A DNA stretch of 64,000 bases, from contig OZ020590.1 in the NCBI GenBank assembly GCA_963971535.1, positions 152,066,034-152,130,033 of the forward strand. The letters run 5' to 3'. This DNA comes from Notolepis coatsorum (taxonomy: Eukaryota > Chordata > Actinopteri > Aulopiformes > Paralepididae). The translations under genes were made by a program, and so were the position numbers. The notes under the pieces were generated by a model, which was not told the origin of the DNA, did no database searches, and worked only from the letters and a program-made list of their open reading frames with translations. How positions within the stretch are numbered: position 1 is the first letter of the stretch; each line of letters starts with the position of its first letter. Of this stretch, positions 23,975 to 35,334 are shown piece after piece.

Positions 23975-24376
23975 TTACTGCTATCTCTCTGTGTGTTTTA
24001 AATCAGGTGAAAGGCAGACATCAGTTCCTTACTGGTAGCTACCTCCTCCACCTCTCTGTGTGTTTTAAATCAGGTGAGAGGCAGACATCAGTTCCTTACT
24101 GGTAGCTACTAGCTACCTCCTCCACCTCTCTCTGTGTTTTAAATCAGGTGAAACGCAGACATCAGTTCCTTACTGGTAGCTACCTCCTCCACCTCTCTGT
24201 GTGTTTTAAATCAGGTGAAACGCAGACATCAGTTCCTTACTGGTAGCTACCTCCTCCACCTCTCTGTGTGTTTTAAATCGGGTGAAAGGCAGACATCAGT
24301 TCCTTACTGGTAGCTACCTCCTCCACCTCTCTGTGTGTTTTAAATCAGGTGAAAGGCAGACATCAGTTCCTTACTG
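23975..24376. repeat. Minisatellite, about 65-bp unit, 6 copies
   Basis: Unit of ctctgtgtgttttaaatcag, gtgaaaggcagacatcag and ttccttactggtagctacct. The last unit is interrupted by the hAT insertion at 24377 and resumes at 25955. Confidence 0.93.
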
Positions 24377-24777
24377 TAGGGATGGGTACCTTTCACATTT
24401 GAACCGGTACCGGTACCTGTGAATCGATACCGGTACCTAACGGTACCTTTTTTCGGTACTTTAGTCTCAAGAAATTTAATTTACCTACCTCAGTCGAAAA
24501 AAAAAAATCCAAACTTCAAATAACTACAATTTAGACAGTTTTCGGCTTGTCATTGCTCCGACTGCTTTGTTGTTGAATCAAGTCAAATCCTAGGTAAGCA
24601 TATATTGTGCGTGTGAACGTTGACATGAAAAGAAAAAAGTTTAAAAAAAAAGTTAAAAAAGAAATTAATAAAAAAAGAAAAAAAACATTTTCGGTTTCTC
24701 ACTTGATTCGATACTCGGTAGTACCGACGTGTTTCAGTTCGGTACCTCAAAAGTACCGAATTCGGTACCCATCCCTA
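24377..24777. mobile_element. Non-autonomous hAT element, 401 bp, hit by a second hAT
   Basis: It starts tagggatgggtacctttc and ends gaattcggtacccatcccta, with internal ggtaccggtacc palindromes. The flanking duplication cttactg (7 bp) is read at 24370-24376 and, beyond the nested insertion, at 25962-25968. An A-rich stretch lies at 24640-24690. A 47-bp interior segment (24595-24641) is shared with the element at 33017-33955. Confidence 0.88.
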
Positions 24778-24778
24778 C

Positions 24779-25954
24779 CAGTGATGCCAGTAACGCGTTA
24801 CTAAGTAACGCGTTATTGTAATCTGATTACTTTCCCCCGAAAATAGTAATCTAACGCGTTAATCTTTAAAAGCCAGTAATCTGATTGCAGTTACTTGTCC
24901 AAGTGGCTGTGCATTACTATTTCGTTACTATCTCATCATAAATTCATAATGCAGGCGGAATGCAGTATTTTATTTCGTTTTCGACAGTCAAAAATACATT
25001 TTGAGCTGTTTTTCTTTTGGGAGTGACGTGGTGTGGCAGTGAAAGGGTTAAATACAAGAATGTGTCCCGCGGCGTGACTGGTCCCTCTGTCTGAGTGACT
25101 CTGCTTTGGTCCAATCACATTCCCCATCCACAGTCTGCGAATCAGAGGCAGAGTAGGGCGGGTCTTCACAGCACGTCATGTGACATATGCGCCAATCGTG
25201 TGACAGCAGGGCTCCGTAGTCGGAGAATTCCACCCCAAAACGCTTGGCAAAATTAAAAGTGAAACCGCAAGATGACTTTTGCGGTTTCTGTTCAGAATTC
25301 CACCCCAAAACGCTTGTCTAAACGTAGCCTCAGTCACTACTTCACGGCGGAGGAAACAAAATACTGTCTACCGCTAAAAACAGCACATCCAATTGCATTG
25401 AAAGCATCTGGAATCACAACACTAGCCGACGCTTCGACTAGGTACAGGAGGGTTGATGGTGGCAGAGCAAAAGCTCTTATTTGCCAGATTTACAGTTAAT
25501 TTACATGTTAAAGAGAGACTGATTGTATGTTTATAGAGAGACATTTATAAAAACAATTTAATAGTTACAGTTGATATAATTGAAATAATAGTTCAGCCTG
25601 CATTTGTTAGATGTGATACACTGGTTTTGTAAAACCACTGGCTGGCTGCTCTAATGCTGTGAGCATCATAGACTGTTGCTTTACCATACTTGATGGTACA
25701 GAAGCTGAAGCACTAGTTTAACAATTTACGTTATGTGCAGAGAAACAAGTTAAAAACAATTCATGCACTTTCAATAAAGCGTTTAAAAAAAAACTGTTGG
25801 GGGAACGACGACGACTTCGTAACCTAGTTACTTTCAAAGTAACTAAGTTACTCTGATAATCAAGTAATCAGTAAAGTAACTTAGATTACTTTTTAAAGGA
25901 GTAATCAGTAATCAGTAATCAGATTACTTTTACAAGTAATCTGTGGCATCACTG
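24779..25954. mobile_element. Non-autonomous hAT element, copy 2 of the cagtgatgcc family (1176 bp)
   Basis: Same ends as copy 1 (cagtgatgcc, ggcatcactg). The 8-bp target duplication atccctac is perfect (24771-24778 and 25955-25962) and consists of the 3' tip of the previous element. It therefore inserted into that element's terminal repeat. It lacks the 145-bp LINE piece found in copy 1. Confidence 0.95.
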
Positions 25955-25962
25955 ATCCCTAC

Positions 25963-26337
25963 TTACTGGTAGTTACCTCCTCCGGCTCTTTAGAGGTGCA
26001 GTGCTGCAGTGAAGCCCCACAGGTTCTGCAGTGTGATACTGTGACACACTCCCCCACAGTGTGAATGTATATTCAGTGCGGGTGAGAGAGAGAGACCCAT
26101 TCTAGCACAGTATTACTCACTCCCTTGTTCAATCTGCTTCTCTTAAACGATGGAGGAGGGTGGGGGTCATTAGGGTCAAGCTTCTGCTTTATGTTCTACC
26201 ATTACTTCCATTCCCCCAAACCACTGCAGTACTACTGCCTGCGTTTAGCTCACGTTCAAAATCGTGAAGTGGAGATTTTTCTAAGCGGTAGTTGACGGTC
26301 ATGAATGGGTTGCCAGTGGTTAAAGGGGCGATGCCAC
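25963..26337. other. Intron, nothing recognised
   Basis: It begins with the remainder of the 65-bp minisatellite unit (ttactggtagttacctcctc); the rest is unique. Confidence 0.45.
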
Positions 26338-27236
26338 TAGGGATGGGCATGAGTGATGTTTTCCCAGATCGAGTACTCGCATGAATTACTGGAGTAGTGC
26401 TCGGGTAATTGTTTAGGGAAATACATTTTTAGAACGCATCTTAAAGTGCATGATGGCAGCAGCAATAACGACATATTGCGACGTATTGAGTCACTCGCCA
26501 CACACTCACACTACCGATTGTATCATGTCTCGCTCCGCGGACATAACAATGCACAGCAATATATGCTTAATATATGCCCGATGCTTAAAGCGCATTGTCA
26601 GTCCAAACAGTCAGCTTTTTATCTTTTAGATAACGCTAAGCTAGCTTTCAACGCAACAAAGTCTTCGCGGTACACTCTCATGCTCCACAGCTTTATTTCT
26701 TTATTTCTTTATTTCAGATCCCCATTAGTCACTGCCTCAGCAGCGACTATTCTTCCTGGGGTCTGGATCCAAACATATAAAATTAAACAAGAATAATCAA
26801 TAAAACAACATAAAAACAAAACAAATATCAATAAAACACCAATAAAATATACAAACAATTATAGAACATTAAACCAATCAAAATCAGACATACAAACAAA
26901 TATGTATGCCACATTTTCTAATATAGAACAATAACAAATCAATAAAACAACAAATATCAATAAAACAACAAACGAAGACATCTCAGAGAAAACTAAAACG
27001 TGCTCAAAAACAGCACAACATTCCATACACTCTAGTCTCTAATACTCCTCATAACCACTAGACAAAGACATTCCAAATCAACACATAACCCAACACAAGA
27101 ACCCATTCATTAGACACAGATTAGACCCAACCAAAATCAATCTCTTTCTGCATGACCAGAGTTGTCTTCCTGCAACGCCTCACGCCTCACAGGATTTCTG
27201 TTTCAGTGGCACAAATAAACACGACACCCATCCCTA
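26338..27236. mobile_element. Non-autonomous hAT element, 899 bp
   Basis: It starts tagggatgggcatgagtg and ends acgacacccatcccta, with a perfect 8-bp target duplication gatgccac (26330-26337 and 27237-27244). The interior from about 26700 (agatccccattagtcactgc... cttcctggggtctggatcc) looks like a separate, older interspersed repeat. Confidence 0.9.
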
Positions 27237-27244
27237 GATGCCAC

Positions 27245-28083
27245 CCATGTTTATAATTCACATAACGTTCTTCCTGTGCCCCAGTTCAGTCAGTATGTTG
27301 TGGACGCTGCACTTCCTCCTGAAGCTAGAAATAAGCTCTACTAAACTAATGTCACATCTGTGGTCGTGTCCCATTCAACATTCTAAATACGTTACATTTA
27401 CATCAATAGGGTGTGACCTGAATATCACTAATTAGGCTTTACCTGGTTGTTTTTATGAATCAACAGCATCAAATAACACAAACTCAACCCACTGGCTGAA
27501 GTAACCTGGTCTAACCTTCCACTGTAGACAGGAAGTGATGAGAGAGGACAACAGGCTGAAGTAACCTGGTCTAACCTTCCCGGAAGTGAGGAGAGGACAA
27601 CAGGCTGAAGTAACCTGGCCTAATGTATCACTGTAGGCAGGAGAGGACAACATGCCCGCCGTGTTTAAAGCTGTACCAGGCACATCATTAACAGCTGCTC
27701 CGTCTTCTCACGGCAAGCTGCAGCGGTCCGTAACCTAGCAACATACTGACACAGTGCGCTCGTGGTGAACATACAATTTAGCTCAACCAGTTCTGCTGGC
27801 TAGCTTACAAGACAAACTAACACGCTTTTATAATAATCATCTTTCATATTATTTAGAACGAGTGCTATAGACGACGGTTGTCAAGACATTCAATGACTAG
27901 ATGTTGCAATATGGTGCCAGCATGTCATTTATTCAATCAGGTGCATTCCACGTGGGGAAGGAGGGAAGGGGATACATGTAAACAACATTAATTTTGGACC
28001 CGCCAATTTCTTTCTTATTATAAATTCATTAACTGATAATTTGGGGGGGGGGGGGGGACAATACTTTTATTCCACACCTTTCT
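27245..28083. other. Intron with a short three-unit tandem repeat
   Basis: At 27483-27650 a 55-60 bp unit with ggctgaagtaacctggtc and aggagaggacaaca occurs three times. A G16 run lies at 28043-28058. Nothing else was recognised. Confidence 0.55.
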
Positions 28084-28565
28084 TTTGTTTGATCCACTTT
28101 TTCTCCCATTTTTCCATATTTTCTCCCATCCCAATTTCGTATCATCCAATTCAACCCTCCCCTGTCACGAACGCTGTTTCTTGCCTCCCACAAGCCGGCT
28201 GCAATGTGGACTAAGTCATACATAGCACAAGTCCCCTCCGGTACTTGAGGTAACAGCAGTCGCATCTTTTCACCTGCGCAGCTCGATCTCTCAGTGTCGA
28301 GGAGTAACGCGTGGGAGGCTCACGCTGCCCCCGACACTTCCTGATTCTACTGCGCAGGCGCACCAACCGACTTGTAGGAGTCGCTTGTTCACAACGTTCG
28401 ATCCCCACCCTTCAGTTTTCCCTCCCCGTAATACGGCCAATGTGTATTACTGCGGACGACCAGCCAAACTGAAAAACAATGTGGAGAGCTGGATTCGAAC
28501 ACGCGAATCCTAGCGTCTCCACACTGGTGGCGAGTGCCTTGCCCACTACACCACCTAGCCGCCCC
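28084..28565 (-). mobile_element. tRNA-derived SINE, full length, minus strand (482 bp)
   Basis: It is flanked by a perfect 16-bp target duplication, tattccacacctttct (28068-28083 and 28566-28581). Read on the minus strand it starts ggggcggctaggtggtgtag (A-box region), carries cgtgttcgaatccagctc (B-box) and ends gtggatcaaacaaaaga. It is a near twin of the plus-strand copy at 60776-61257. Confidence 0.93.
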
Positions 28566-28581
28566 TATTCCACACCTTTCT

Positions 28582-28984
28582 AAAAGCACTGTGGATGTAT
28601 TATTTAAAAAGAATGATAAAGATTTGATCTATAGCACCTTTAGCTAATTATGTATAATTTTACGTTTATTTAATAATCCTTATCTTCGCATTGGATCCAT
28701 GACGGTACACCTTCATGTTCGGTTATATACCTCCCGGCCTTAAGATGTGAATGAAGTAAGTGGGTCACCATTGGATTATCATCTGGTATTTATAGCGAGG
28801 CTCGTAGTAGAGAATGATTTGATACACCCGGTCTCCTCGCCAGACGGACAACCCGATAGCTGGCATCACCACCGGCTCATTGATGTTGTGGGGGGGATAT
28901 GACTCATGGTGTGCCACGTTCAACTACTGTGTCAGGAAAGTTGAGACTGAAATGGTCGGTGATTTAAAGGGACAGTTCAGAATT
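28582..28984. other. Intron, nothing recognised
   Basis: Unique-looking intronic sequence. Confidence 0.4.
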
Positions 28985-29690
28985 CGGCTCAGCTGTTCGG
29001 CGTCAGCTGTTCTTCACACCGAATGACCCGCGGTTTCTGGCTAGTTAGCCACAGAGCTAACGCTCCATGCTGCTCTTCATACCGCACACCTGCAGCTCCG
29101 GCTAGTTAGCCACAGAGCTAACGCTCCATGCTGCACTTCATACTGCACACCTGCAGCTCAGGCTAGTTAGCCACAGAGCTAACGCTCCATGCTGCTCTTC
29201 ATACTGCACACCTGCAGCTCCGGCTAGTTAGCCACAGAGCTAACGCTCCATGCGGCTCTTCATACTGCACACCTGCAGCTCAGGCTAGTTAGCCACAGAG
29301 CTAACGCTCCATGCTGCTCTTCATACTGCACACCTGCAGCTCAGGCTAGTTAGCCACAGAGCTAACGCTCCATGCTGCTCTTCATACTGCACACCTGCAG
29401 CTCAGGCTAGTTAGCCACAGAGCTAACGCTCCATGCTGCTCTTCATACTGCACACCTGCAGCTCAGGCTAGTTAGCCACAGAGCTAACGCTCCATGCTGC
29501 TCTTCATACTGCACACCTGCAGCTCAGGCTAGTTAGCCACAGAGCTAACGCTCCATGCTGCTCTTCATACTGCACACCTGCAGCTCAGGCTAGTTAGCCA
29601 CAGAGCTAACGCTCCATGCTGCTCTTCATACTGCACACACCTGCAACTCCGGCTAGTTAGCCACAGAGCTAACGCTCCATGCTGATCTTC
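28985..29690. repeat. Minisatellite, 61-bp unit, about 11 copies
   Basis: Unit of ggctagttagccacagagct, aacgctccatgctgctcttc and atactgcacacctgcagctc. Each unit contains the inverted repeat gttagc-cacaga-gctaac and a ggctagttagcc near-palindrome. A T24 run follows at about 29696-29719. Confidence 0.97.
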
Positions 29691-29719
29691 ATACTTTTTT
29701 TTTTTTTTTTTTTTTTTTA

Positions 29720-29992
29720 TACAAAAAGTGATGTTTGGTTACAGTTAGATTTGCACTTTATTAATCCCAATAGGGAAATTCATTCTTGTTTGATGATCAA
29801 GAGGCACCTTTTATTTGTTTTAAGTGAAGTTTGGTGAAAAATCAAGTTATTGCACTATTAACTCATTCTGCACCATTGCTTAATGCGCCAGAGGGCGCTA
29901 TTACGCCATCGCTTTAATCAATGGGGGGACTGCGAGATTTGCGAGTGCTTAAAATATATCTTATATTATAGCTATGGGTCTAATACACCTGT
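29720..29992. other. Intron with an interspersed-repeat tail
   Basis: 29752-29792 (gcactttattaatcccaata then gggaaattcattc) resembles a common fish LINE/SINE tail. Nothing else was recognised. Confidence 0.4.
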
Positions 29993-30160
29993 CGATTGTC
30001 AGGGAGTTGCTTCAGGTTCATTGGCTCCTCCTTGTCCTGCTCAGTAAGGCAGGTTCATTGGCTCCTCCTTGTCCTGCTCAGTAAGGCAGGTTCATTGGCT
30101 CCTCCTTGTCCTGCTCAGTAAGGCAGGTTGGTTGGCTCCTTCTTGTCCTGCTCAGTAACT
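29993..30160. repeat. Minisatellite, 38-bp unit, 4 copies
   Basis: Unit gcaggttcattggctcctcc then ttgtcctgctcagtaag; the last unit is altered. Confidence 0.93.
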
Positions 30161-30785
30161 CGTTGGTTTGTCTGCCTTACTTGGGGTGCTAGGGTTTCCA
30201 TTCCCTGCTCCAGCAATTGGACCTTTTTAATCCTTCTCCATATGGAGATTCATTTATTTGTTTATTTAGACGGGAGGACAGAGCATATTACTGGACACTA
30301 CAAAATAATAATGCAGTGTAAATACACCGGATTTAGCAAGGATGCTCATTTTCATCCGCAGTCCCCACACAAAGCATAAAAAACGAAACATGCAGGCAGT
30401 GAAGCATAATACATGCTACGAGACGAGGCATAAAAACATACATACAGAAAAAAGTACAAGGTATAAAGGGTGCACTACAATACTATTTGACTATACAATA
30501 CATGGTCACAGGTTTGGTTGTCGAGACGGCACGTATATGATGTCATCACGGCGGCTGAAGGAACCTGAGATTTCCCTCCTTTTGTTGTTTAATTTCTATG
30601 GTTTGTGCAACCGGAGAACAGACACATTTCAGAGAGGGGCGGGGAAGGGTTTTCTCTTTTGGGGCGGTGTGGTGGATGCATAAAAATACACACCGCTTAC
30701 ATACACTCTAGTTATTTATTGTAGATCTGTAATAACTAGGCTTTCACCTGCGAGTTTAAGCCTCAATGTAATAGTGAGTGTGACA
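30161..30785. other. Intron with a probable interspersed repeat
   Basis: 30235-30370 (tatttagacgggaggacaga... cggatttagcaaggatgctc) resembles a dispersed fish repeat of unresolved class. Short open frames here are not recognised. Confidence 0.35.
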
Positions 30786-31433
30786 GACTAACATTGGTGC
30801 AAACACAGACCAACAGAGTCTAGACTCTAGACTAACATTGGTGCAAACACAGACCAACAGAGAGTCTAGACTAACATTGGTGCAAACACAGACCAACAGA
30901 GAGTCTAGACTAACATTGGTGCAAACACAGACCAACAGAGAGTCTAGACTAACATTGGTGCAAACACAGACCAACAGACAGTCTAGACTAACATTGGTGC
31001 AAACACAGACCAACAGAGAGTCTAGACTAACATTGGTGCAAACACAGACCAACAGAGAGTCTAGACTAACATTGGTGCAAACACAGACCAACAGAGAGTC
31101 TAGACTAACATTGGTGCAAACACAGACCAACAGAGAGTCTAGACTAACATTGGTGCAAACACAGACCAACAGAGAGTCTAGACTAACATTGGTGCAAACA
31201 CAGACCAACAGACAGTCTAGACTAACATTGGTGCAAACACAGACCAACAGAGAGTCTAGACTAACATTGGTGCAAACACAGACCAACAGAGAGTCTAGAC
31301 TAACATTGGTGCAAACACAGACCAACAGAGAGTCTAGACTAACATTGGTGCAAACACAGACCAACAGAGAGTCTAGACTAACATTGGTGCAAACACAGAC
31401 CAACAGAGAGTCTAGACTAACATTGGTGCAAAC
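30786..31433. repeat. Minisatellite, 39-bp unit, about 16 copies
   Basis: Unit ctaacattggtgcaaacaca then gaccaacagagagtctaga. Two units have gacagtc instead of gagagtc. Because 39 is a multiple of three, both strands have open frames over 200 codons; these are artefacts. The array resumes at 32986-33016 and 33956-34010 after two transposon insertions. Confidence 0.97.
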
Positions 31434-31819
31434 TAGGGCTGACCCCTATTAGTCGATTTGTCGACTAATCGGTCGAAAGGAGCCGTAGTCGACTAACCAA
31501 CCTCTTAGTCGAATACAAAAAATATATATATATTTATTAAGAAAAAGTAATTTTTTTTATCATCATTCTTTCCAAAAGAAAAGAGGCCTAGAAGCGTGGC
31601 TAACGCTAATGGCACGCATACCAGAGGCTAACTGCCTACGAAAACAGGCACAGAGGCACTGAAAGAGGATTTCACCCGTCTAATGAACACACTAGACTAG
31701 ACAAATATCAAGATGTATCCATCAGTGGACCAATTGCATGCGTTTGCAGAGGACAAGAAGCCTTCAGTCGACTCCTTCAGACATTAAGCACCCCCCACAG
31801 CCCAAATGGAATGATACAA

Positions 31820-31872
<53 letters not shown>

Positions 31873-32985
31873 TATTCTTTTTTTGATAATTTTTTTTTAT
31901 TTTATATATATATATTAACACTTTGACTGCCAGGGGGCGTCTTTAGACGTCTTTGCTGGCCATGCTAAAGTTGCCGGGGGACGCTGTACGTCGTCTTTAT
32001 ATCAATATTTCAAAAATCTGCGATCGGATTCATAATGTCCCTCCGCTGGCCTGAGACACAAGTGTGATCTCCTCTCAATCCTCTAGCGGTTCAAGACCGC
32101 CATCTGGTGGCCGATCGGCAGATCGAAACCGGATGTCAACCTTTAACCCGGTAGGACTCACTCCATATGGGGTCCGGGCACTCGCTAATGTTAGAGAGAC
32201 TCCGTCTTCACACAGTGAACATCGATCGCTGCAAATAACTCGAAAAAACAACATGATTTGGACGTATATATTATTATACAACCTGGAAATGGACCGACTA
32301 TTTCAACATCCCATAATGGAAAACTGTCTACCCCACGCTGATCGCCCAACGGCCCGCGGAGACTGGGGTGAGTTTTAGCGTGTAATATTACCGTGTTCGA
32401 CACTAACTGCTATGATGAACATTTGACCCACATTAGATGATTGGTATAACGCTGCCCACGGAATTATAAACGCCCCCTCGCCCATCCGGTCAACATCAGA
32501 TGACGTGTAGTAACTTCTAGAAGTACGTCTAGTTGGAATTTTTTATATCGCGCTGATTGCCATCAAACTGTATTTCATCATCAATATAATGCATTTGGGG
32601 CTATATATCACGTTCTGGAGAAAGCTGCAGAAAGAGATGAAAACATACTTATACATTAGACCATACTTTACTATGAATATGTGAATGAAAAAGTTTAACG
32701 TTGCTACACAATGAACAATACATATAGGACTTTGAATGGGCCCTAATAATGGCAATGTAGCAATAGAATTTAAAAAGTTATAGCCCTGCAAAGAAGGGGA
32801 CTTTCTCCATAGACAAATAGCGCTGGCAATCTATGGTATATCATTAATTTAACCTTAGGCAACCAAAGTGTTAAAAATATTATACCTTTTTTTTTTTTTT
32901 TTTTTTTTTTTACCAATAGTCGACTAACGGCAAATTTTGGCCAATCATAGTCGACCATCCAAATCCTTAGTCAGGGACAGCCCTA
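31434..32985. mobile_element. Non-autonomous hAT element carrying a nested piggyBac-like element (1552 bp)
   Basis: It starts tagggctgacccctattagt and ends tcagggacagcccta, with subterminal tagtcgacta repeats. The 8-bp target duplication gtgcaaac is perfect (31426-31433 and 32986-32993) and lies within the 39-bp minisatellite. The interior is interrupted at 31915-32874 by an element flanked by TTAA. (AT)n runs lie at about 31830-31866. Confidence 0.93.
31919..32870. mobile_element. piggyBac-like non-autonomous element, 952 bp
   Basis: The ends cactttgactgccagg and ggcaaccaaagtg are inverted repeats (cactttgrytgcc) flanked by TTAA on both sides (31915-31918 and 32871-32874). TTAA duplication is the signature of piggyBac. 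It is nested in the hAT element, so it is the younger insertion. No transposase was recognised. Confidence 0.82.
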
Positions 32986-33016
32986 GTGCAAACACAGACC
33001 AACAGAGAGTCTAGAC

Positions 33017-33955
33017 CAGGGGTGGGCAATTATTTTTCCCGGGGGGCCGAATTAGCAACTGAAAATATGTTGGAGGGCCGGGCCAAAATTCCAAACTCAA
33101 TTATGCATAATATACATTTTATTTCTATATAAAAAGCAGTAAATGGCATTGTTTTGACCCCTGGTAAGAGTGTATGTTATAATTTGGCAATTAAAAGGTG
33201 AGGTTAGCTTTCAAAAATATAATTTATTCAAATAGAATTTATTTCCAAAATGATAAACAAAATGTGAAACATTAATAACAAAGGGCATGTATGAAAAAGT
33301 GCTATACAAATAATGTTATTATTTTGAGTTTCATATACTATTGAAACAAGGATTTTCTTAGCTTTCTAAAGACATCACATCATCTTATAGCCAAAATAAA
33401 CAAGACATGTCACTGAACTGTGTAAAGAAAAGTGTCCCAGTTTTGTAGCCTTTTTTACTTTACATGCATATATTAAACATTTACTGTTTTCAGAACTGTG
33501 CAAAAAAAAGAAAAAAAAAATCAAGTGTCCCATTTCACTTGTTATATTTCCACATTTTAGTGTTCTTCAGCTCTTTTTATTTTTTCATTCAGTGTGATAA
33601 ATCCAGTCTCTGTTGAGCTTTAACAAGTCCATCAAAGTCAGGTTGCATGTCTGAGGTGGAGATGCGAAGCACAGCTGCCAGATGTTCATCAGTGAGAGAG
33701 GATCTGTACCTGGACTTGGTAAACGTCATGACTGAGAATGTCTGTTCACATATAGGTGGATCCAAAGAGAACCAACATCTTCTGAGCATGTCTCCTAAGT
33801 GTATATTGTGCGTGTGAACGTTGACATAAAAAGAAAAAAGTTAAATAATTTTTATTTTTTTTTATTTTTTTAATTATCATGTAATCTTTCACGGGCCGGT
33901 CAGAATCATCCCGCGGGCCGTATCCGGCCCGCGGGCCGTACAATGCTCAGGTCTG
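33017..33955 (-). mobile_element. hAT (Charlie-type) element with transposase remnant, 939 bp
   Basis: It begins caggggtgggcaattatt and ends caatgctcaggtctg, with imperfect inverted ends and a ggccgggcc/cgggccgg composition typical of Charlie-like ends. The 8-bp target duplication gtctagac is perfect (33009-33016 and 33956-33963). The interior encodes the C-terminal end of a hAT transposase on the minus strand. It sits in the 39-bp minisatellite. Confidence 0.9.
33592..33789 (-). pseudogene. hAT transposase C-terminal remnant
   Basis: About 65 codons on the minus strand contain CEQTFSVMTFTKSRYR followed by SSLTDEHLAAVLRIS. This matches the last part of the hAT dimerisation region in Charlie/ZBED-type transposases (CEQTFSxMxxxKSxYRSxLTDEHLxxxLRIxTS). 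The rest of the enzyme, including the catalytic core and BED finger, is absent, so the fragment cannot be functional. It fixes the element's orientation as minus. Confidence 0.88.
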
Positions 33956-33963
33956 GTCTAGAC

Positions 33964-34099
33964 TCTAGACTAACATTGGTGCAAACACAGACCAACGGAG
34001 AGCCTAGAGACTAAGGTTGGACTTTATGTTTAGTTAGTTTATGTATAATTAGTACTGGATTTAAATTATACTTAATGAATCCCTGTGGGGGAATCGATT
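33964..34099. repeat. Tail of the 39-bp minisatellite, then intron
   Basis: One to one-and-a-half diverged units (aacattggtgcaaacacaga, caacggagagcctaga) run to about 34013. The rest is unassigned. Confidence 0.7.
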
Positions 34100-34325
34100 C
34101 CTCTGCATCTGACGCATCCTAATCACTTAGGAGCCGGCGTCCCGGGGACCAACTCCAGTCGTGACGCCGGGCAACGGCAGGATATACCCAGAGCAGCAGC
34201 ATGCATGTCTTTTACGGTGTGGGAGGAAACCGGAGCACCCGGCGGAGGAAACCCACGCAAACACAAAAAGGGCGAACATGCAAACAAACTCCCCACAGAG
34301 CGCTCCAGTGCTCCAGTATATTATT
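34100..34325. mobile_element. Unclassified interspersed repeat fragment
   Basis: The passage gtgggaggaaaccggagcac, ggaggaaacccacgcaaac and cgaacatgcaaacaaactcc belongs to a very common vertebrate dispersed repeat that I recognise by sequence but cannot assign to a class. Open frames over it are not genes. Confidence 0.5.
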
Positions 34326-34635
34326 AGAGGTGCCGGTTGGCCAGTAATACAGTCAGAGGACGTCTTAAGAAGCGTAGAGGCGGATCGTTTATTTCAGTCC
34401 GATTTATTTCAGTCTTGACTTTTTATTTTGCAAAAAAAGAACAAGTCTATTTGAGATATTTGACGACAGCGGGTTCAACGCACCACCACCGCAGGTATTC
34501 AGAAGAAGAGTAGGTGTGGTGGGTGTTTTGATCCCATCTTCTCCCACTGACCCGCTAACACCATGTACCGTAACGCTGCCTTGTCTGTCCACACATAATG
34601 ACAGATAGACACACTACATGGTCTGTGTAACCACC

Positions 34636-34703
<68 letters not shown>

Positions 34704-35303
34704 GAAAAAGTCAGAGGGAGAGAGAGCAAAAGAGAGAGGGGTCTCCTGCAAGTGCATCCCCCCCCCCCCCATTTCTCTTTCACCACCAACCTCCTCCTGC
34801 TCCTCCTCCGCCTCTCCCTCTCCAGTTCTGCTCTTTGTCCTGGGAAATGTACCAACCAGAGGACGAGAGAGGAGAGGAGAAGGGGGAGGGGTGAGCCAGC
34901 ATGTCAGAGAGAGAGAGAGAGAGGGAGAGAGAGACACGCATGTGGCGAACGGACAGGGGGAAAAAGTGCCCGTAGAGTAAAGAAAGAGGAGGAGGAACCG
35001 TTTTTTCCCCCCTTCATCAGCTGTTTCTTTTGTGCGCTACTTCTCACAAAACCAAACTGAGTGTTTTCAGGAAAGCTGCACGAGAGAGAAGAGAGAGCAC
35101 CACAAAGAAGAAGGTGAGAGAGAGAGAGAGAGAGAGAGAGAGCACCACAAAGAAGAAGGTGAAAGAGAGAGAGAGAGGGAGAGAGAAAATGAACTATCAC
35201 AACGGAGAGATGGAAGAGGGAACAAAATGGAGGGGATGAACGCTGTCCCATCAAGGAATCCTGCAGTCAACTCTTCTCCTCTTCCTCCTCCTCCTCCTCC
35301 TCT

Positions 35304-35334
<31 letters not shown>

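Noticed and set aside
30756..31452. Open frames of 204 and 215 codons on opposite strands
   Set aside because: Artefacts of the 39-bp minisatellite. The array is split by transposons and shows no coding signature.
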